Below, piece by piece: positions 1-9,075 of a stretch of 64,000 bases of DNA (position 1 is its first letter; every line of letters begins with the position of its first letter). The position numbers and the translations under genes are program-made. The stretch is from Sphingomonas sp. UBA978. Lineage in GTDB: Bacteria; Pseudomonadota; Alphaproteobacteria; Sphingomonadales; Sphingomonadaceae. The stretch lies in assembly GCF_002292295.1 (NCBI RefSeq), contig NZ_DBBS01000002.1, forward strand, positions 1 through 64,000, given 5' to 3'. The notes under the pieces are model-generated. The model had not been told where the DNA came from. It ran no database searches and saw only the letters and a list, made by a program, of their open reading frames with translations.

Positions 1-20
1 CAGATGCCGGGACTAAACAC

Positions 21-569
21 CTAGCGGCTGGCGCCCGGCCGCCACAGCACGTCGCCGGCCGCGCCGGCATTCACCGCGCGCGCGGCGACGAACAGCCAGT
101 CGGACAGGCGGTTGAGATAGGCGAGGGCGGGGGCGTTGAGCCCGCCGGCCGCCACCGCGCTCCGCTCCGCGCGGCGGACGATCGCGCGGGCGAGGTGCAG
201 CGCCGCCGCGGCGGGATCGCCACCGGGCAGAATGAAGCTCGTCAGCGGCGACAGCGTGGCGTTCATCGCGTCGATCTCCGCCTCCAGCCGTGCGACCTGC
301 TCGGGCAGGATGCGCAGCGCGCCGTCGATACCCTCGGGCGTGGCGATATCGGCGCCGAGGTCGAACAGGTCGTTCTGGATCACCAGCAGCCGCGCCGCCG
401 GATCGCGGGTGCCGAGCGTCGCCAGTGCGACGCCGATCGCGCTGTTCGCCTCGTCGACATCGCCGATCGCGATCATCACCGGCTCCGCCTTCGACACGCG
501 CGATCCGTCGACGAGGCCGGTCGTCCCGGCATCGCCGGTGCGCGTGTAGATGCGGTTGAGCTTTACCAC
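21..569 (-). CDS. Cob(I)alamin adenosyltransferase, PduO type
   Basis: Transfers the adenosyl group of ATP to cob(I)alamin, giving adenosylcobalamin, the cofactor of the methylmalonyl-CoA mutase encoded further along this window. The 182-residue protein has the PduO-family N-terminal ATP-binding signature TRTGDAGTT (residues 9-17) and a C-terminal helix with RLSDWLFVAARAVN, and its length is normal for the family. It lies 13 bases upstream of a HIG1-type gene on the same strand, so the two are probably co-transcribed. The unrelated CobA/BtuR type is excluded by the N-terminal motif. Family assignment is firm; the link to the mutase is inference from shared chemistry. Confidence 0.93.
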   Translation of the reverse strand: MVKLNRIYTRTGDAGTTGLVDGSRVSKAEPVMIAIGDVDEANSAIGVALATLGTRDPAARLLVIQNDLFDLGADIATPEGIDGALRILPEQVARLEAEIDAMNATLSPLTSFILPGGDPAAAALHLARAIVRRAERSAVAAGGLNAPALAYLNRLSDWLFVAARAVNAGAAGDVLWRPGASR

Positions 570-582
570 TTTGGTAGCAGGA

Positions 583-813
583 TCAGGTGCGCCCGGCGGC
601 GAACAGGATCACCACGACGATCAGGATCGCCAGCGCTTGGAAGAAGATGCGCTGCTGCATCATCCGGTTCGATTTGAGCGACGCCGCCGAGGGGCCTTCG
701 CCGCCGCGAACCTGAGCGTGCGATTCCTGGAGGAAGGCGATGACGCCCCGGACCAGCGCGACCACCGTCGCCAGCATCGCCGCGATCAGCAGAATGACGA
801 GGAAGGTGTTCAT
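583..813 (-). CDS. HIG1-domain small inner-membrane protein
   Basis: A 76-residue protein with two predicted membrane helices (about residues 3-27 and 56-73) joined by a short polar loop. The stretch SNRMMQQRIFFQALAIL just before and into the second helix matches the HIG1 (hypoxia-induced gene 1) signature; related mitochondrial proteins modulate respiratory supercomplexes. In bacteria the role is not well defined, though an association with respiratory oxidases is plausible. It lies between gluQRS and the cobalamin adenosyltransferase gene, all on the minus strand and closely spaced. Family call by pattern; function inferred. Confidence 0.75.
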   Translation of the reverse strand: MNTFLVILLIAAMLATVVALVRGVIAFLQESHAQVRGGEGPSAASLKSNRMMQQRIFFQALAILIVVVILFAAGRT

Positions 814-822
814 GCGTCCTAC

Positions 823-1686
823 TTAGGGCCGGTGCGCGGCAAAGCCAATGGGAAGCCGCCCGGCGCGCAGCGCCTCGGCGAGCGCGGGGCCGTCCTCCCC
901 CGCGGCGCGCAGGTCGGCGAGCGCGGGGGCGCCGTTGCGCTTGGCGAGCCGCGCGCCGTCCGGACCGGTCAGCAGCGCATGGTGCAGGTAGCGCGGCGTC
1001 GGCAGCCCGAGCAGCGCCTGGAGCAGCCGGTGGATATCGGTTGCGCGCAGCAGGTCACGGCCGCGCACCACGTCGGTGACGCCCTGTGCGGCATCGTCGA
1101 CCGTCACCGCGAGATGATAGCTTGCGGGCGCATCCTTGCGCGCCAGCACGACGTCGCCGAACGCCTGCGGATCGGCGCGCTGCGGCCCCGCCTCGCGATC
1201 GGTCCAGTGCAGCGGGCCGGTGCATGCCACCGCCGCCGCCATCGCCAGCCGCCATGCATGCGGGGCACCGTTCGCGATCCGGGCCGTGGCCTGCCCGGGG
1301 TCGAGATGCCGGCAGGTCCCCGGATAGACCAGCCCGTCCGGCCCGTGATGCGGCGCGCTGGCGCTCGCCGCGATATCGGCGCGCGTGCAGAAACAGGGGT
1401 AGAGCAGGCCCTGTTCCCGCAGTCGCGTCAGGGCAGTCTCGTATAGCGCCAGCCGCGCCGACTGGCGGACGGCCGGTCCGTCCCATGCCAGCCCCAGCCA
1501 GGCGAGATCGGTGAGGATGCCCGCGACATGCGCCTCGCGGCTGCGCGTGCCGTCGATATCCTCGATCCTCAGCAGGAACGTGCCGCCCGCGGCGCGGGCA
1601 TGGTCGTGCGCGCGGATCGCCGCATAGGCGTGGCCGAGATGCAGTGGCCCGGTCGGGCTCGGCGCGAAGCGCGTCGTGACGCTCAT
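823..1686 (-). CDS. gluQRS: Glutamyl-Q tRNA(Asp) synthetase
   Basis: A truncated glutamyl-tRNA synthetase paralogue that attaches glutamate to the queuosine base of tRNA(Asp). At 287 residues it contains only the Rossmann catalytic domain and lacks the anticodon-binding domain of GltX. The HIGH motif appears as HLGH (residues 16-19) after RFAPSPTGPL. A CFC pair with a downstream Cys (in PGTCRHL) fits the zinc-binding module of this family. The KMSKS-equivalent region reads RLAKRNG, which is degenerate as is usual for GluQRS. It is divergent from the HNH nuclease gene at 1812. Confidence 0.93.
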   Translation of the reverse strand: MSVTTRFAPSPTGPLHLGHAYAAIRAHDHARAAGGTFLLRIEDIDGTRSREAHVAGILTDLAWLGLAWDGPAVRQSARLALYETALTRLREQGLLYPCFCTRADIAASASAPHHGPDGLVYPGTCRHLDPGQATARIANGAPHAWRLAMAAAVACTGPLHWTDREAGPQRADPQAFGDVVLARKDAPASYHLAVTVDDAAQGVTDVVRGRDLLRATDIHRLLQALLGLPTPRYLHHALLTGPDGARLAKRNGAPALADLRAAGEDGPALAEALRAGRLPIGFAAHRP

Positions 1687-1811
1687 CGCCCCCGCCGCTC
1701 CTGCCGCCGCCGCCCGGCGCAGCCCCCTTGACCGACATCGGTCGCCCGTGCTGTCATACTGGCGTCACTCTCGTGGGCGACATGGCCCGCGGGTAATCCG
1801 TGGGAGGAGCC

Positions 1812-2378
1812 GTGTTTCATCCCGATCTGATCCGTCACCCCGACAGCTGCCCCGCGCTGGTGCTCAACGCGGACTATACGCCCTTGTCCTATTATCCGCT
1901 CAGCGTCTGGCCGTGGCAGACCGCGATCAAGGCGGTGTTCCTCGACCGGGTCGACATCGTCGCGCATTACGAGCGCGCGGTGCGCAGCCCAACCGCGGAG
2001 ATCAAGCTGCCCTCGGTGATCGCGCTCAAGCAATATGTGCGTCCTTCGGCATTTCCGGCGTTCACCCGCTTCAACCTGTTCCTGCGCGACCGCTTCTCCT
2101 GCCAATATTGCGGCGTGGGACGCGACCTGACGTTCGACCATGTCGTGCCGCGCGCGCAAGGGGGGCGGACGACGTGGGAGAATGTCGTCACCGCCTGCGC
2201 GCCGTGCAACCTCCGCAAGGGCGGACGGACGCCGAAACAGGCGCATATGCCGCTGTACGTCGAGCCGATCCGGCCGACCAACTGGCATCTGCAGGAACAT
2301 GGCCGCGCCTTTCCGCCCAACTATCTCCACGACACGTGGCACGACTGGCTCTATTGGGACGTTGAACTGGAAGCATGA
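1812..2378 (+). CDS. HNH endonuclease
   Basis: A 188-residue protein if started at the GTG at 1812; an in-frame GTG at 1800 is the alternative. I prefer 1812 because a GGAGGA sequence lies just upstream and the downstream residues (FHPDLIRHPDSCPALVLNADY) begin the conserved part. The HNH core is clear: CQYC, then FDHVVPRAQGG, then WENVVTACAPCNLRKG, so the two CxxC zinc ligands and the DH metal-binding pair are present. Such stand-alone HNH proteins are common in alphaproteobacterial chromosomes and their cellular target is unknown. The EF-hand lipoprotein gene starts 16 bases downstream. Confidence 0.85.
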   Translation: MFHPDLIRHPDSCPALVLNADYTPLSYYPLSVWPWQTAIKAVFLDRVDIVAHYERAVRSPTAEIKLPSVIALKQYVRPSAFPAFTRFNLFLRDRFSCQYCGVGRDLTFDHVVPRAQGGRTTWENVVTACAPCNLRKGGRTPKQAHMPLYVEPIRPTNWHLQEHGRAFPPNYLHDTWHDWLYWDVELEA

Positions 2379-2394
2379 CCGAAGGGGGCCGTTT

Positions 2395-2856
2395 TTGCGC
2401 AATCTGATGATCGTGGCCGCGCTGGTGGCGCTGGCGGGTTGCGGCAGCGCGCGCGAGGAAAAGACGGCGCAGGCCGACGCCAATGCGGCGGGCTTCGTGC
2501 CGCCGGCGGTGACCAGCCGGGTCGATTTTTCCAGCGCGATGGAGCGGCGCTTCCGCGAACTCGATCGCAACGGCGACGACCGGTTGGACAAGACCGAACT
2601 GCCCCGCCAGAACAGCCGCCTGATGAATCTCGACCGCAACAAGGACGGCGAGATCAGCCTGATCGAATGGGGCGAAGGCACGCTGAAACGCTTCGACCAG
2701 ATGGACCTCAACCACGACGGCACCGTCACGTCGGACGAGGAAAGCGAATGGCGCGCCGCCCGCGCGGCCGGGCGCCAGCCGGCGGCGGCGGCGACCACGC
2801 CGATGCTGGGCGATACGCTGAGCAACCAGGGGACGGTGGCGCCGCCGTCGCGCTGA
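2395..2856 (+). CDS. EF-hand calcium-binding lipoprotein
   Basis: The reading frame is open well upstream, but the protein most likely begins at TTG 2395 or ATG 2407, because the lipoprotein signal follows at once: a hydrophobic helix ending in the lipobox LAGC (Cys16 counted from the TTG). The mature part holds three canonical 12-residue EF-hand loops: DRNGDDRLDKTE (57-68), DRNKDGEISLIE (80-91) and DLNHDGTVTSDE (104-115). Each has the acidic ligands at positions 1, 3/5 and 12. The C-terminus is Ala/Arg-rich. It is predicted to be a membrane-anchored periplasmic Ca2+-binding protein; its partner is unknown. Confidence 0.85.
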   Translation: MRNLMIVAALVALAGCGSAREEKTAQADANAAGFVPPAVTSRVDFSSAMERRFRELDRNGDDRLDKTELPRQNSRLMNLDRNKDGEISLIEWGEGTLKRFDQMDLNHDGTVTSDEESEWRAARAAGRQPAAAATTPMLGDTLSNQGTVAPPSR

Positions 2857-2965
2857 CCGGCCGGGAGGGCGACGGCGGCCGCAACCGTAACGGCAACCGC
2901 TGCTTTTGTCGTGCAAACCCCATCCCCGGTTGACCCCGCTCCTGCCGCAGCGCAGCATGAGGGGC

Positions 2966-5662
2966 ATGGCTACCGTCGACCCCGCTTCGCTTCCCCCGAT
3001 CGCCAACAACCCTGACGTCCGCTTCCTTGGTGCGAAACTGGGCGACGTCATCCGCGCCTATGGCGGCGATGCGCTGTTCGAGGCGACGGAGGCGATCCGC
3101 CGCGCCTCGGTCGAGCGGCACCGCGGCACCGACACCAGCGACGCGATCCACCGCCACCTGCAGGACCTCGGCCTTGACGAGACGCTCGATTTCGTCCGTG
3201 GCTTCATGCTGTTCTCGATGCTTGCCAACCTCGCCGAGGATCGCCAGGGCATCGCCGCCGAACAGGGCGCCGACGTCGCCGCCGCGCTGGCGACGCTGGC
3301 GGACGAGGGCATCGACCGCGCCGCGATCCAGCAGTTGCTCGCGCATGCGCTGATCGTCCCCGTGCTTACCGCCCACCCCACCGAGGTGCGGCGCAAGAGC
3401 ATGATCGACCACCGCAACCGCATCGCGCAGCTGATGACGCTGAAGGATGCCGGGCGCGAGGAAACCCCCGACGGCGACCGCGTCGAGGATGCGATCACCC
3501 GCCAGATCGCCTTGCTGTGGCAGACGCGGGTGCTGCGTCGCGACCGGCTCTACGTCACCGACGAGGTCGAAACCGCGCTGAGCTACATGCGCGAGGTGTT
3601 CCTGCCGGCGCTGCCCGCGCTCTACCAGCGCTGGGACCGCGCGTTCGGCGAACGCGTGCCGAGCTTCGTCAGGCCGGGGAGCTGGATCGGCGGCGACCGC
3701 GACGGCAATCCCTTCGTCACCGCCGATTCACTGCGCACCGCTTTGGGTCGCGCCTGCGAGGCGGTGCTCGGCTTCTATCTCGATGCGGTCCATGCGCTGG
3801 GCGCGGAATTGTCGATCTCGACGCAGCACGTCCCCGTCGATGCCGCGGTCGAGGGGCTGGCGGACGCGAGCGGCGATACCGCCGAAAGCCGCCGCGACGA
3901 GCCGTATCGCCGCGCGCTGTCGGGCATCTATGCGCGCCTCGCCGCGACGCATCAGGCGCTGACCGGCAAGGCAGCGCCGCGGCCCGGTCACCTGACGGGC
4001 GAACCCTATGCCGATCCGCAGGCGTTCCGCGCCGACCTCGTTGCGATCGCGCATGGCCTCTCCCCGAAGGATTCCGGCACTGGGGCGCTGGGGACCGGCG
4101 GCGCGCTCGGCCGGCTGATTCGCGCGGTCGAGACGTTCGGCTTCCACCTCGCGACGCTCGACCTGCGCCAGAACAGCGCGGTCCACGAGCGCGTCGTCGC
4201 CGAGCTGCTCAAGACCGCCGGTGTCGAGGCGGATTATCTGTCGCTCGACGAGGACGCGCGCGTCGCTTTGCTCCGCCGCGAACTCGCGCATGCCCGCCCG
4301 CTCGCCAGCCGCTTCACCACCTATTCGGAGGAAACCGATTCCGAGCTGAAGATCGTGCTCGCCGCCGCCGAGGCGCATGCGAAATACGGGCCGGCGTGCA
4401 TCACCAACTATATCGTCTCGATGGCGCAGTCGGTGTCCGACCTGCTCGAGATCAACCTGCTGCTGAAGGAGGTCGGGCTCTACCGGCCGGGTGACGCGCC
4501 GAGCGCCGCGATCATGGCGGTGCCCCTGTTCGAGACGGTCGGCGATCTCGAGGCCGCGCCGGGTATCATGACCGCCTGGTTCGGCCTGCCCGAGATCGCC
4601 GCGATCGCCGCGAAGCGCGGGCATCAGGAGGTGATGATCGGCTATTCGGACAGCAACAAGGACGGCGGTTACCTCACCTCGACCTGGCAATTGTCCAAGG
4701 CGTCGACCGCCTTGAAGCCGGTGTTCGAGGCGGCGGGCGTCGGCATGCAGCTGTTCCACGGGCGCGGCGGTGCGGTCGGGCGCGGCGGCGGCAGCGCCTT
4801 TGCCGCGATCCGTGCGCAGCCCGCCGGCACCGTGCAGGGCCGCATCCGCATCACCGAACAGGGCGAGGTGATCGCCGCCAAATACGGCACCCGCGACAGC
4901 GCGATGACCAATCTGGAGGCGATCGCGTCCGCCACCCTGCTCGCCAGCCTCGAGCCGGAACGGCTGTCCAATGCCGAGAACGACCAGTTCGCGGGCGCGA
5001 TGGACACGCTGTCCGACACCGCCTTCCACGCCTATCGCGACCTCGTCTACGGGACCGACGGGTTCCGCACCTTCTTCCGCCAGATGACGCCGATCAGCGA
5101 GATCGCGGGCCTGAAGATTGGCAGCCGCCCCGCCAGCCGCAAGAAGAGCGACGCGATCGAGGATCTGCGTGCCATCCCCTGGGTGTTCAGCTGGGCGCAG
5201 GCGCGGGTGATGCTGCCCGGCTGGTATGGCGTCGGCCAGGCGCTGGCGGGGTTCGAGGACCGCGGCCTGCTGAAGGAGATGGCGCAGGGCTGGCCGCTGT
5301 TCGCCTCCAGCCTCGCCAATATGGAGATGGTGCTGGCGAAGTCGGACATCGACATCGCCGGTCATTATGCCGAACTGGTCGAGGACGAGGGGCTGCGCAC
5401 CACGATCTTCACCCGCATCCGCGACGCCTGGCACCAGACGCACGACGGGCTGCTGGAGGTGACGGGCCAGACCCGCCTGCTCGACAAGCATCCCGCGCTC
5501 GACGCGTCGATCCGCCTGCGCCTGCCCTATATCGAGCCGCTCAACCTGCTCCAGATCGAACTGATGAAGCGCCACCGCGCCGGCGAGGACGATCCCCGCA
5601 TCGGCGAAGGCATCCTGCTGTCGATCAACGCCGTCGCGACCGCGCTGCGCAACAGCGGATAA
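2966..5662 (+). CDS. ppc: Phosphoenolpyruvate carboxylase
   Basis: Carboxylates PEP with bicarbonate to oxaloacetate, the main anaplerotic reaction feeding the TCA cycle. About 898 residues from ATG 2966; ATG 2957 gives three more residues. Signature elements are present in order: the catalytic His region LTAHPTEVRRKS, the GYSDSNKDGGY bicarbonate/PEP site, the glycine-rich loop FHGRGGAVGRGGG, and a C-terminal region rich in conserved Arg/Lys ending in TALRNSG, which corresponds to the mobile tail reaching the active site. It is convergent with dnaE2, with a 61-base spacer that shows no strong terminator. Confidence 0.96.
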   Translation: MATVDPASLPPIANNPDVRFLGAKLGDVIRAYGGDALFEATEAIRRASVERHRGTDTSDAIHRHLQDLGLDETLDFVRGFMLFSMLANLAEDRQGIAAEQGADVAAALATLADEGIDRAAIQQLLAHALIVPVLTAHPTEVRRKSMIDHRNRIAQLMTLKDAGREETPDGDRVEDAITRQIALLWQTRVLRRDRLYVTDEVETALSYMREVFLPALPALYQRWDRAFGERVPSFVRPGSWIGGDRDGNPFVTADSLRTALGRACEAVLGFYLDAVHALGAELSISTQHVPVDAAVEGLADASGDTAESRRDEPYRRALSGIYARLAATHQALTGKAAPRPGHLTGEPYADPQAFRADLVAIAHGLSPKDSGTGALGTGGALGRLIRAVETFGFHLATLDLRQNSAVHERVVAELLKTAGVEADYLSLDEDARVALLRRELAHARPLASRFTTYSEETDSELKIVLAAAEAHAKYGPACITNYIVSMAQSVSDLLEINLLLKEVGLYRPGDAPSAAIMAVPLFETVGDLEAAPGIMTAWFGLPEIAAIAAKRGHQEVMIGYSDSNKDGGYLTSTWQLSKASTALKPVFEAAGVGMQLFHGRGGAVGRGGGSAFAAIRAQPAGTVQGRIRITEQGEVIAAKYGTRDSAMTNLEAIASATLLASLEPERLSNAENDQFAGAMDTLSDTAFHAYRDLVYGTDGFRTFFRQMTPISEIAGLKIGSRPASRKKSDAIEDLRAIPWVFSWAQARVMLPGWYGVGQALAGFEDRGLLKEMAQGWPLFASSLANMEMVLAKSDIDIAGHYAELVEDEGLRTTIFTRIRDAWHQTHDGLLEVTGQTRLLDKHPALDASIRLRLPYIEPLNLLQIELMKRHRAGEDDPRIGEGILLSINAVATALRNSG

Positions 5663-5723
5663 TCGGGGGCAAGCGCGGGTCTTCGCTGCGCTCGGTCGCC
5701 GTCAATCCTGCGCCTGCGCGCCC

Positions 5724-8700
5724 TCAGTGGAAATCCCGCGACGGCGGCAGCACGCGGACGTCGCGCGGATGGCCGCCGCGGGGGTCGCGGCTCATGATCG
5801 GTTTGGGGCGGATCACCTCGTCGACCGGCAGCAGCGGGGTTTCGGCGTTATAGTCGGACGATAGCCGGCCGAGTTCCGCGCTGCGGTCGTACGCCTTCAC
5901 CGTCATCAGGTGGATGACGCCCTCTTCGCTGCGCTGGATCACGCCCTCCAGTACCAGCAGCCGCGCCGCCATCACCGCGCGCCGGTTCGCCTCGAAATCG
6001 CGCGCCCACATCAGCGCGTTGGTGATGCCGGTTTCGTCCTCGATCGTGACGAAGATCGCATTGCCTTTGCCCGGCCGCTGCCGGACCAGCACCACGCCGG
6101 CGATCCGCGCCCGCCGCCCGTCCTTCGCGCGCGCCGCCTGCGCGCTCGACATGATGCCCTCCGCGGCGAAGACCGGGCGCAGGAAGCGCATCGGATGGTC
6201 CTTCAGCGACAATCGCGTCGTCTGGTAATCCGCCGCGACCTGTTCACTCGCCGGCATCGCCGGCAGCCGCGCGTCTGTTTCCTCGCCCAGCTCCGGCGCC
6301 TCCGCCGCGGCGAACAGCGCGAGCTGTTTCGGCGGCGTGCGCCGCACCGCCCACAGCGCATCGCGCCGTTCCATCGCGATCGAGCCGAACGCGTCGGCAT
6401 CGGCGAGCAGGTTGAGCCCGCGCGTCGGCAGTCCCGCCCGCGCCGCGAGCGCCTCCACCCCCGCGAACGGTACGTCGCCGCGCGCTGCGACCAGCGCCTC
6501 GGCCCAGCCCTGCCGAAAGCCGTCGACCTGGCGGAAGCCGAGCCGGATCGCGAGGCTGCCGTCGTCCAGTCGCTCCAGCACATTGTCCCACTGGCTGGCG
6601 TTGACGTCGATCGGCCGCACCACGACGCCATGTGCGCGCGCATCTTGCACCAGCTGCGCGGGCGCGTAGAAGCCCATCGGCTGCGAATTGAGGATCGCGC
6701 AGCCGAACACCGCGGGGTGGAAGCATTTGATCCACGACGACACATAGACCAGCCGCGCGAACGACAGCGCGTGGCTTTCGGGAAAGCCATAGCTGCCGAA
6801 TCCCTCGATCTGCTTGTAGCAGCGCTCCGCGAAGTCGCGGCTGTAGCCGCGGCGGACCATGCCGCCGATCAGCTTCTCCTCGAAATTGTCCATGCCGCCG
6901 ACCTTGCGGAACGTCGCCATCGCGCGCCGCAGCTGGTTCGCCTCGCCCGGTGTGAACCCCGCCGCGACGATGGCGAGCTTCATCGCCTGTTCCTGGAACA
7001 GCGGCACGCCATAGGTTTCCCTGAGCAGCGTGCGCAATTCGTCGGGTGGACCGAAGGCGGGGTCGGGGGAGGGGAATTCCGGTATCTCCTTGCCGGCCCG
7101 GCGACGGAGATACGGGTGGACCATGTCGCCCTCGATCGGCCCCGGCCGCACGATCGCGACCTGCACGACCAGATCGTACAATTTGCGGGGCTTGAGGCGA
7201 GGCAGCATGTTGATCTGCGCCCGGCTTTCGACCTGGAACACGCCGATACTGTCGCCCTTGCAGAGCATGTCGTAGACATCGGGATGTTCGTCGACGGCGA
7301 TCGTTTCGAGCTGGTGCGTGCCCAGGCCATGGTCGTGCATCAGGTCGAATGCCTTGCGGATGCAGGTCAGCATGCCGAGCGCGAGGATATCGACCTTCAT
7401 GATCTTCAGTTCGTCGATGTCGTCCTTGTCCCATTCGATGAAGGTGCGGTCCGCCATCGCGCCGTGATGGATCGGCACCGTCTCGTCCAGCCGCCCCTGC
7501 GTCAGCACATAGCCGCCGACATGCTGCGATAGATGGCGGGGGAATTTGATGAGGCTGTCGACGATGGCGCGCAGCCGCGCGATCTCGGGATTGTCGATGT
7601 CGAAGCCGGTCTGGCCGAGATGTTTCGCCTCGAACCGGTCGGCGAAGCTGCCCCAGACGGTGCTGGTCAGCCGCTGCGTCACGTCCTCGGTCAGGCCCAG
7701 CGCCTTGCCGGCTTCGCGCACCGCGCTGCGCGGGCGGTAATGGATCACGGTCGCCGCGATCGCCGCGCGATGGCGGCCGTAGCGGCGGTAGATATATTGC
7801 ATCACCTCCTCGCGCCGCTCGTGCTCGAAATCGACGTCGATATCGGGGGGCTCGTCGCGTTCGGCCGAGACGAAGCGCGAAAAGAGCAGATCGTAGCGCA
7901 TCGGATCGACCGAGGTGACGCCGAGCAACCAGCAGACCGCCGAATTCGCCGCCGATCCGCGGCCCTGGCACAGGATCGGCGGATCGCATTCCTCGCGCGC
8001 GAAGCGGACGATGTCGTGAACCGTCAGGAAATAATAGGCATATTGCCGGTCCCGTATCAGCGGCAGTTCCTCGTCGAGCAGGGCCTGCAACCGGGCGGGG
8101 AGGCCGCCCGGAAAGCGCCGATGCGCCGCGGCATAGGCGATATGCTCCAGCCAGCCCTGCGCATCCCAGCCATCCGGCACCGGTTCGTGGGGATATTCAT
8201 AGGCAAGCTGCGTCAGCGTGAAATCGATGCGATCGAGTATCGTCAGGCTTTCCGCCACCGCCTGCGGCGCATCGGCGAACAGGCGGGCCATCTCCTCGCC
8301 GGGCTTGAGGTGCCGTTCCGCATTGGCGGCGAGCAGCTGCCCGGCCGACGCGATCGTCGTACCATGCCGGATGCAGGTCAGCACGTCGTGGAGCGGCCGG
8401 GCATCGGCAGTTGCGAACATCGCATCGCAGGTCGCGAGTAGCGGCACGCCGACGCTCCGGGCGATCTGCGCATGGCGGCGCAACTGCCGTCGATCCCGGC
8501 CGGCGCGCGGCATGGTGAGGCCCAGCCACAGCCGGTCCGGCGCGGCATGGGCGAGCCGGCGCAGCGTCTCGCCGAGGCTCGGGTCGTCGCGGCGTGGCGG
8601 CAGCATCGCCTCCGGCCGCGGAGTCGCCGGCCGAGCGCTCGACACGGGCAGCACGATCAGCAGCAGGTCGTCGCTATGCCGCAACAGGTCGCCCAGCCCC

Positions 8701-9059
8701 AAGATGCAATCGCCCTTCTGCGCCCGCAGATTGCCGGTGGTAAGCAGGCGGGTCAGCCGGCCCCAGCCATGCCGTGTGGCCGGATAGGCGACGATGTCCG
8801 GCGTGCCGTCGGCGAAGACCAGCCGCGCGCCGACCACCAGCTTGAAATCGATGTCGCGGAAGCCGCCCGTGATCGCGCGCTCGCGGATCTCGCGCAACGC
8901 CTTGTGGACGCGCACCACCCCGGCGACGGTATTGCGGTCGGCGATGCCGATTCCCGCATGGCCCAGTGCCACCGCCTGACCGATCATGTCCTCGCCATGA
9001 CTCGCCCCGTGCAGGAACGAGAAATTGGTTGCGGCGACCAGTTCGGCGAACGCGGTCAT
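5724..9059 (-). CDS. dnaE2: Error-prone DNA polymerase DnaE2 (ImuC)
   Basis: C-family polymerase that performs mutagenic translesion synthesis together with ImuA and ImuB and the beta clamp. The frame is open further upstream, but the start is placed at ATG 9059 because the family begins with the PHP domain, here FAELVAATNFSFLHGASHGEDM. This gives 1111 residues, normal for DnaE2. The palm motif DEPPDIDVDFEHE carries the catalytic aspartates. A C-terminal OB fold (IAGVVLVRQRPGKGNAIFVT) is visible. It is the last gene of a LexA-controlled imuA-imuB-dnaE2 operon, 16 bases after imuB. It lacks the extended tau-binding tail of replicative DnaE. Confidence 0.96.
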   Translation of the reverse strand: MTAFAELVAATNFSFLHGASHGEDMIGQAVALGHAGIGIADRNTVAGVVRVHKALREIRERAITGGFRDIDFKLVVGARLVFADGTPDIVAYPATRHGWGRLTRLLTTGNLRAQKGDCILGLGDLLRHSDDLLLIVLPVSSARPATPRPEAMLPPRRDDPSLGETLRRLAHAAPDRLWLGLTMPRAGRDRRQLRRHAQIARSVGVPLLATCDAMFATADARPLHDVLTCIRHGTTIASAGQLLAANAERHLKPGEEMARLFADAPQAVAESLTILDRIDFTLTQLAYEYPHEPVPDGWDAQGWLEHIAYAAAHRRFPGGLPARLQALLDEELPLIRDRQYAYYFLTVHDIVRFAREECDPPILCQGRGSAANSAVCWLLGVTSVDPMRYDLLFSRFVSAERDEPPDIDVDFEHERREEVMQYIYRRYGRHRAAIAATVIHYRPRSAVREAGKALGLTEDVTQRLTSTVWGSFADRFEAKHLGQTGFDIDNPEIARLRAIVDSLIKFPRHLSQHVGGYVLTQGRLDETVPIHHGAMADRTFIEWDKDDIDELKIMKVDILALGMLTCIRKAFDLMHDHGLGTHQLETIAVDEHPDVYDMLCKGDSIGVFQVESRAQINMLPRLKPRKLYDLVVQVAIVRPGPIEGDMVHPYLRRRAGKEIPEFPSPDPAFGPPDELRTLLRETYGVPLFQEQAMKLAIVAAGFTPGEANQLRRAMATFRKVGGMDNFEEKLIGGMVRRGYSRDFAERCYKQIEGFGSYGFPESHALSFARLVYVSSWIKCFHPAVFGCAILNSQPMGFYAPAQLVQDARAHGVVVRPIDVNASQWDNVLERLDDGSLAIRLGFRQVDGFRQGWAEALVAARGDVPFAGVEALAARAGLPTRGLNLLADADAFGSIAMERRDALWAVRRTPPKQLALFAAAEAPELGEETDARLPAMPASEQVAADYQTTRLSLKDHPMRFLRPVFAAEGIMSSAQAARAKDGRRARIAGVVLVRQRPGKGNAIFVTIEDETGITNALMWARDFEANRRAVMAARLLVLEGVIQRSEEGVIHLMTVKAYDRSAELGRLSSDYNAETPLLPVDEVIRPKPIMSRDPRGGHPRDVRVLPPSRDFH

Positions 9060-9075
9060 GACGCGGGGCGGGGCG

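Noticed and set aside
3728..5575. 615-codon open frame on the minus strand
   Set aside because: Lies wholly antisense to ppc; Arg/Asp/Leu-rich composition is the usual mirror of a GC-rich gene and shows no domain.
5663..5723. Possible terminator between ppc and dnaE2
   Set aside because: No convincing inverted repeat with stable arms in the 61-base gap.
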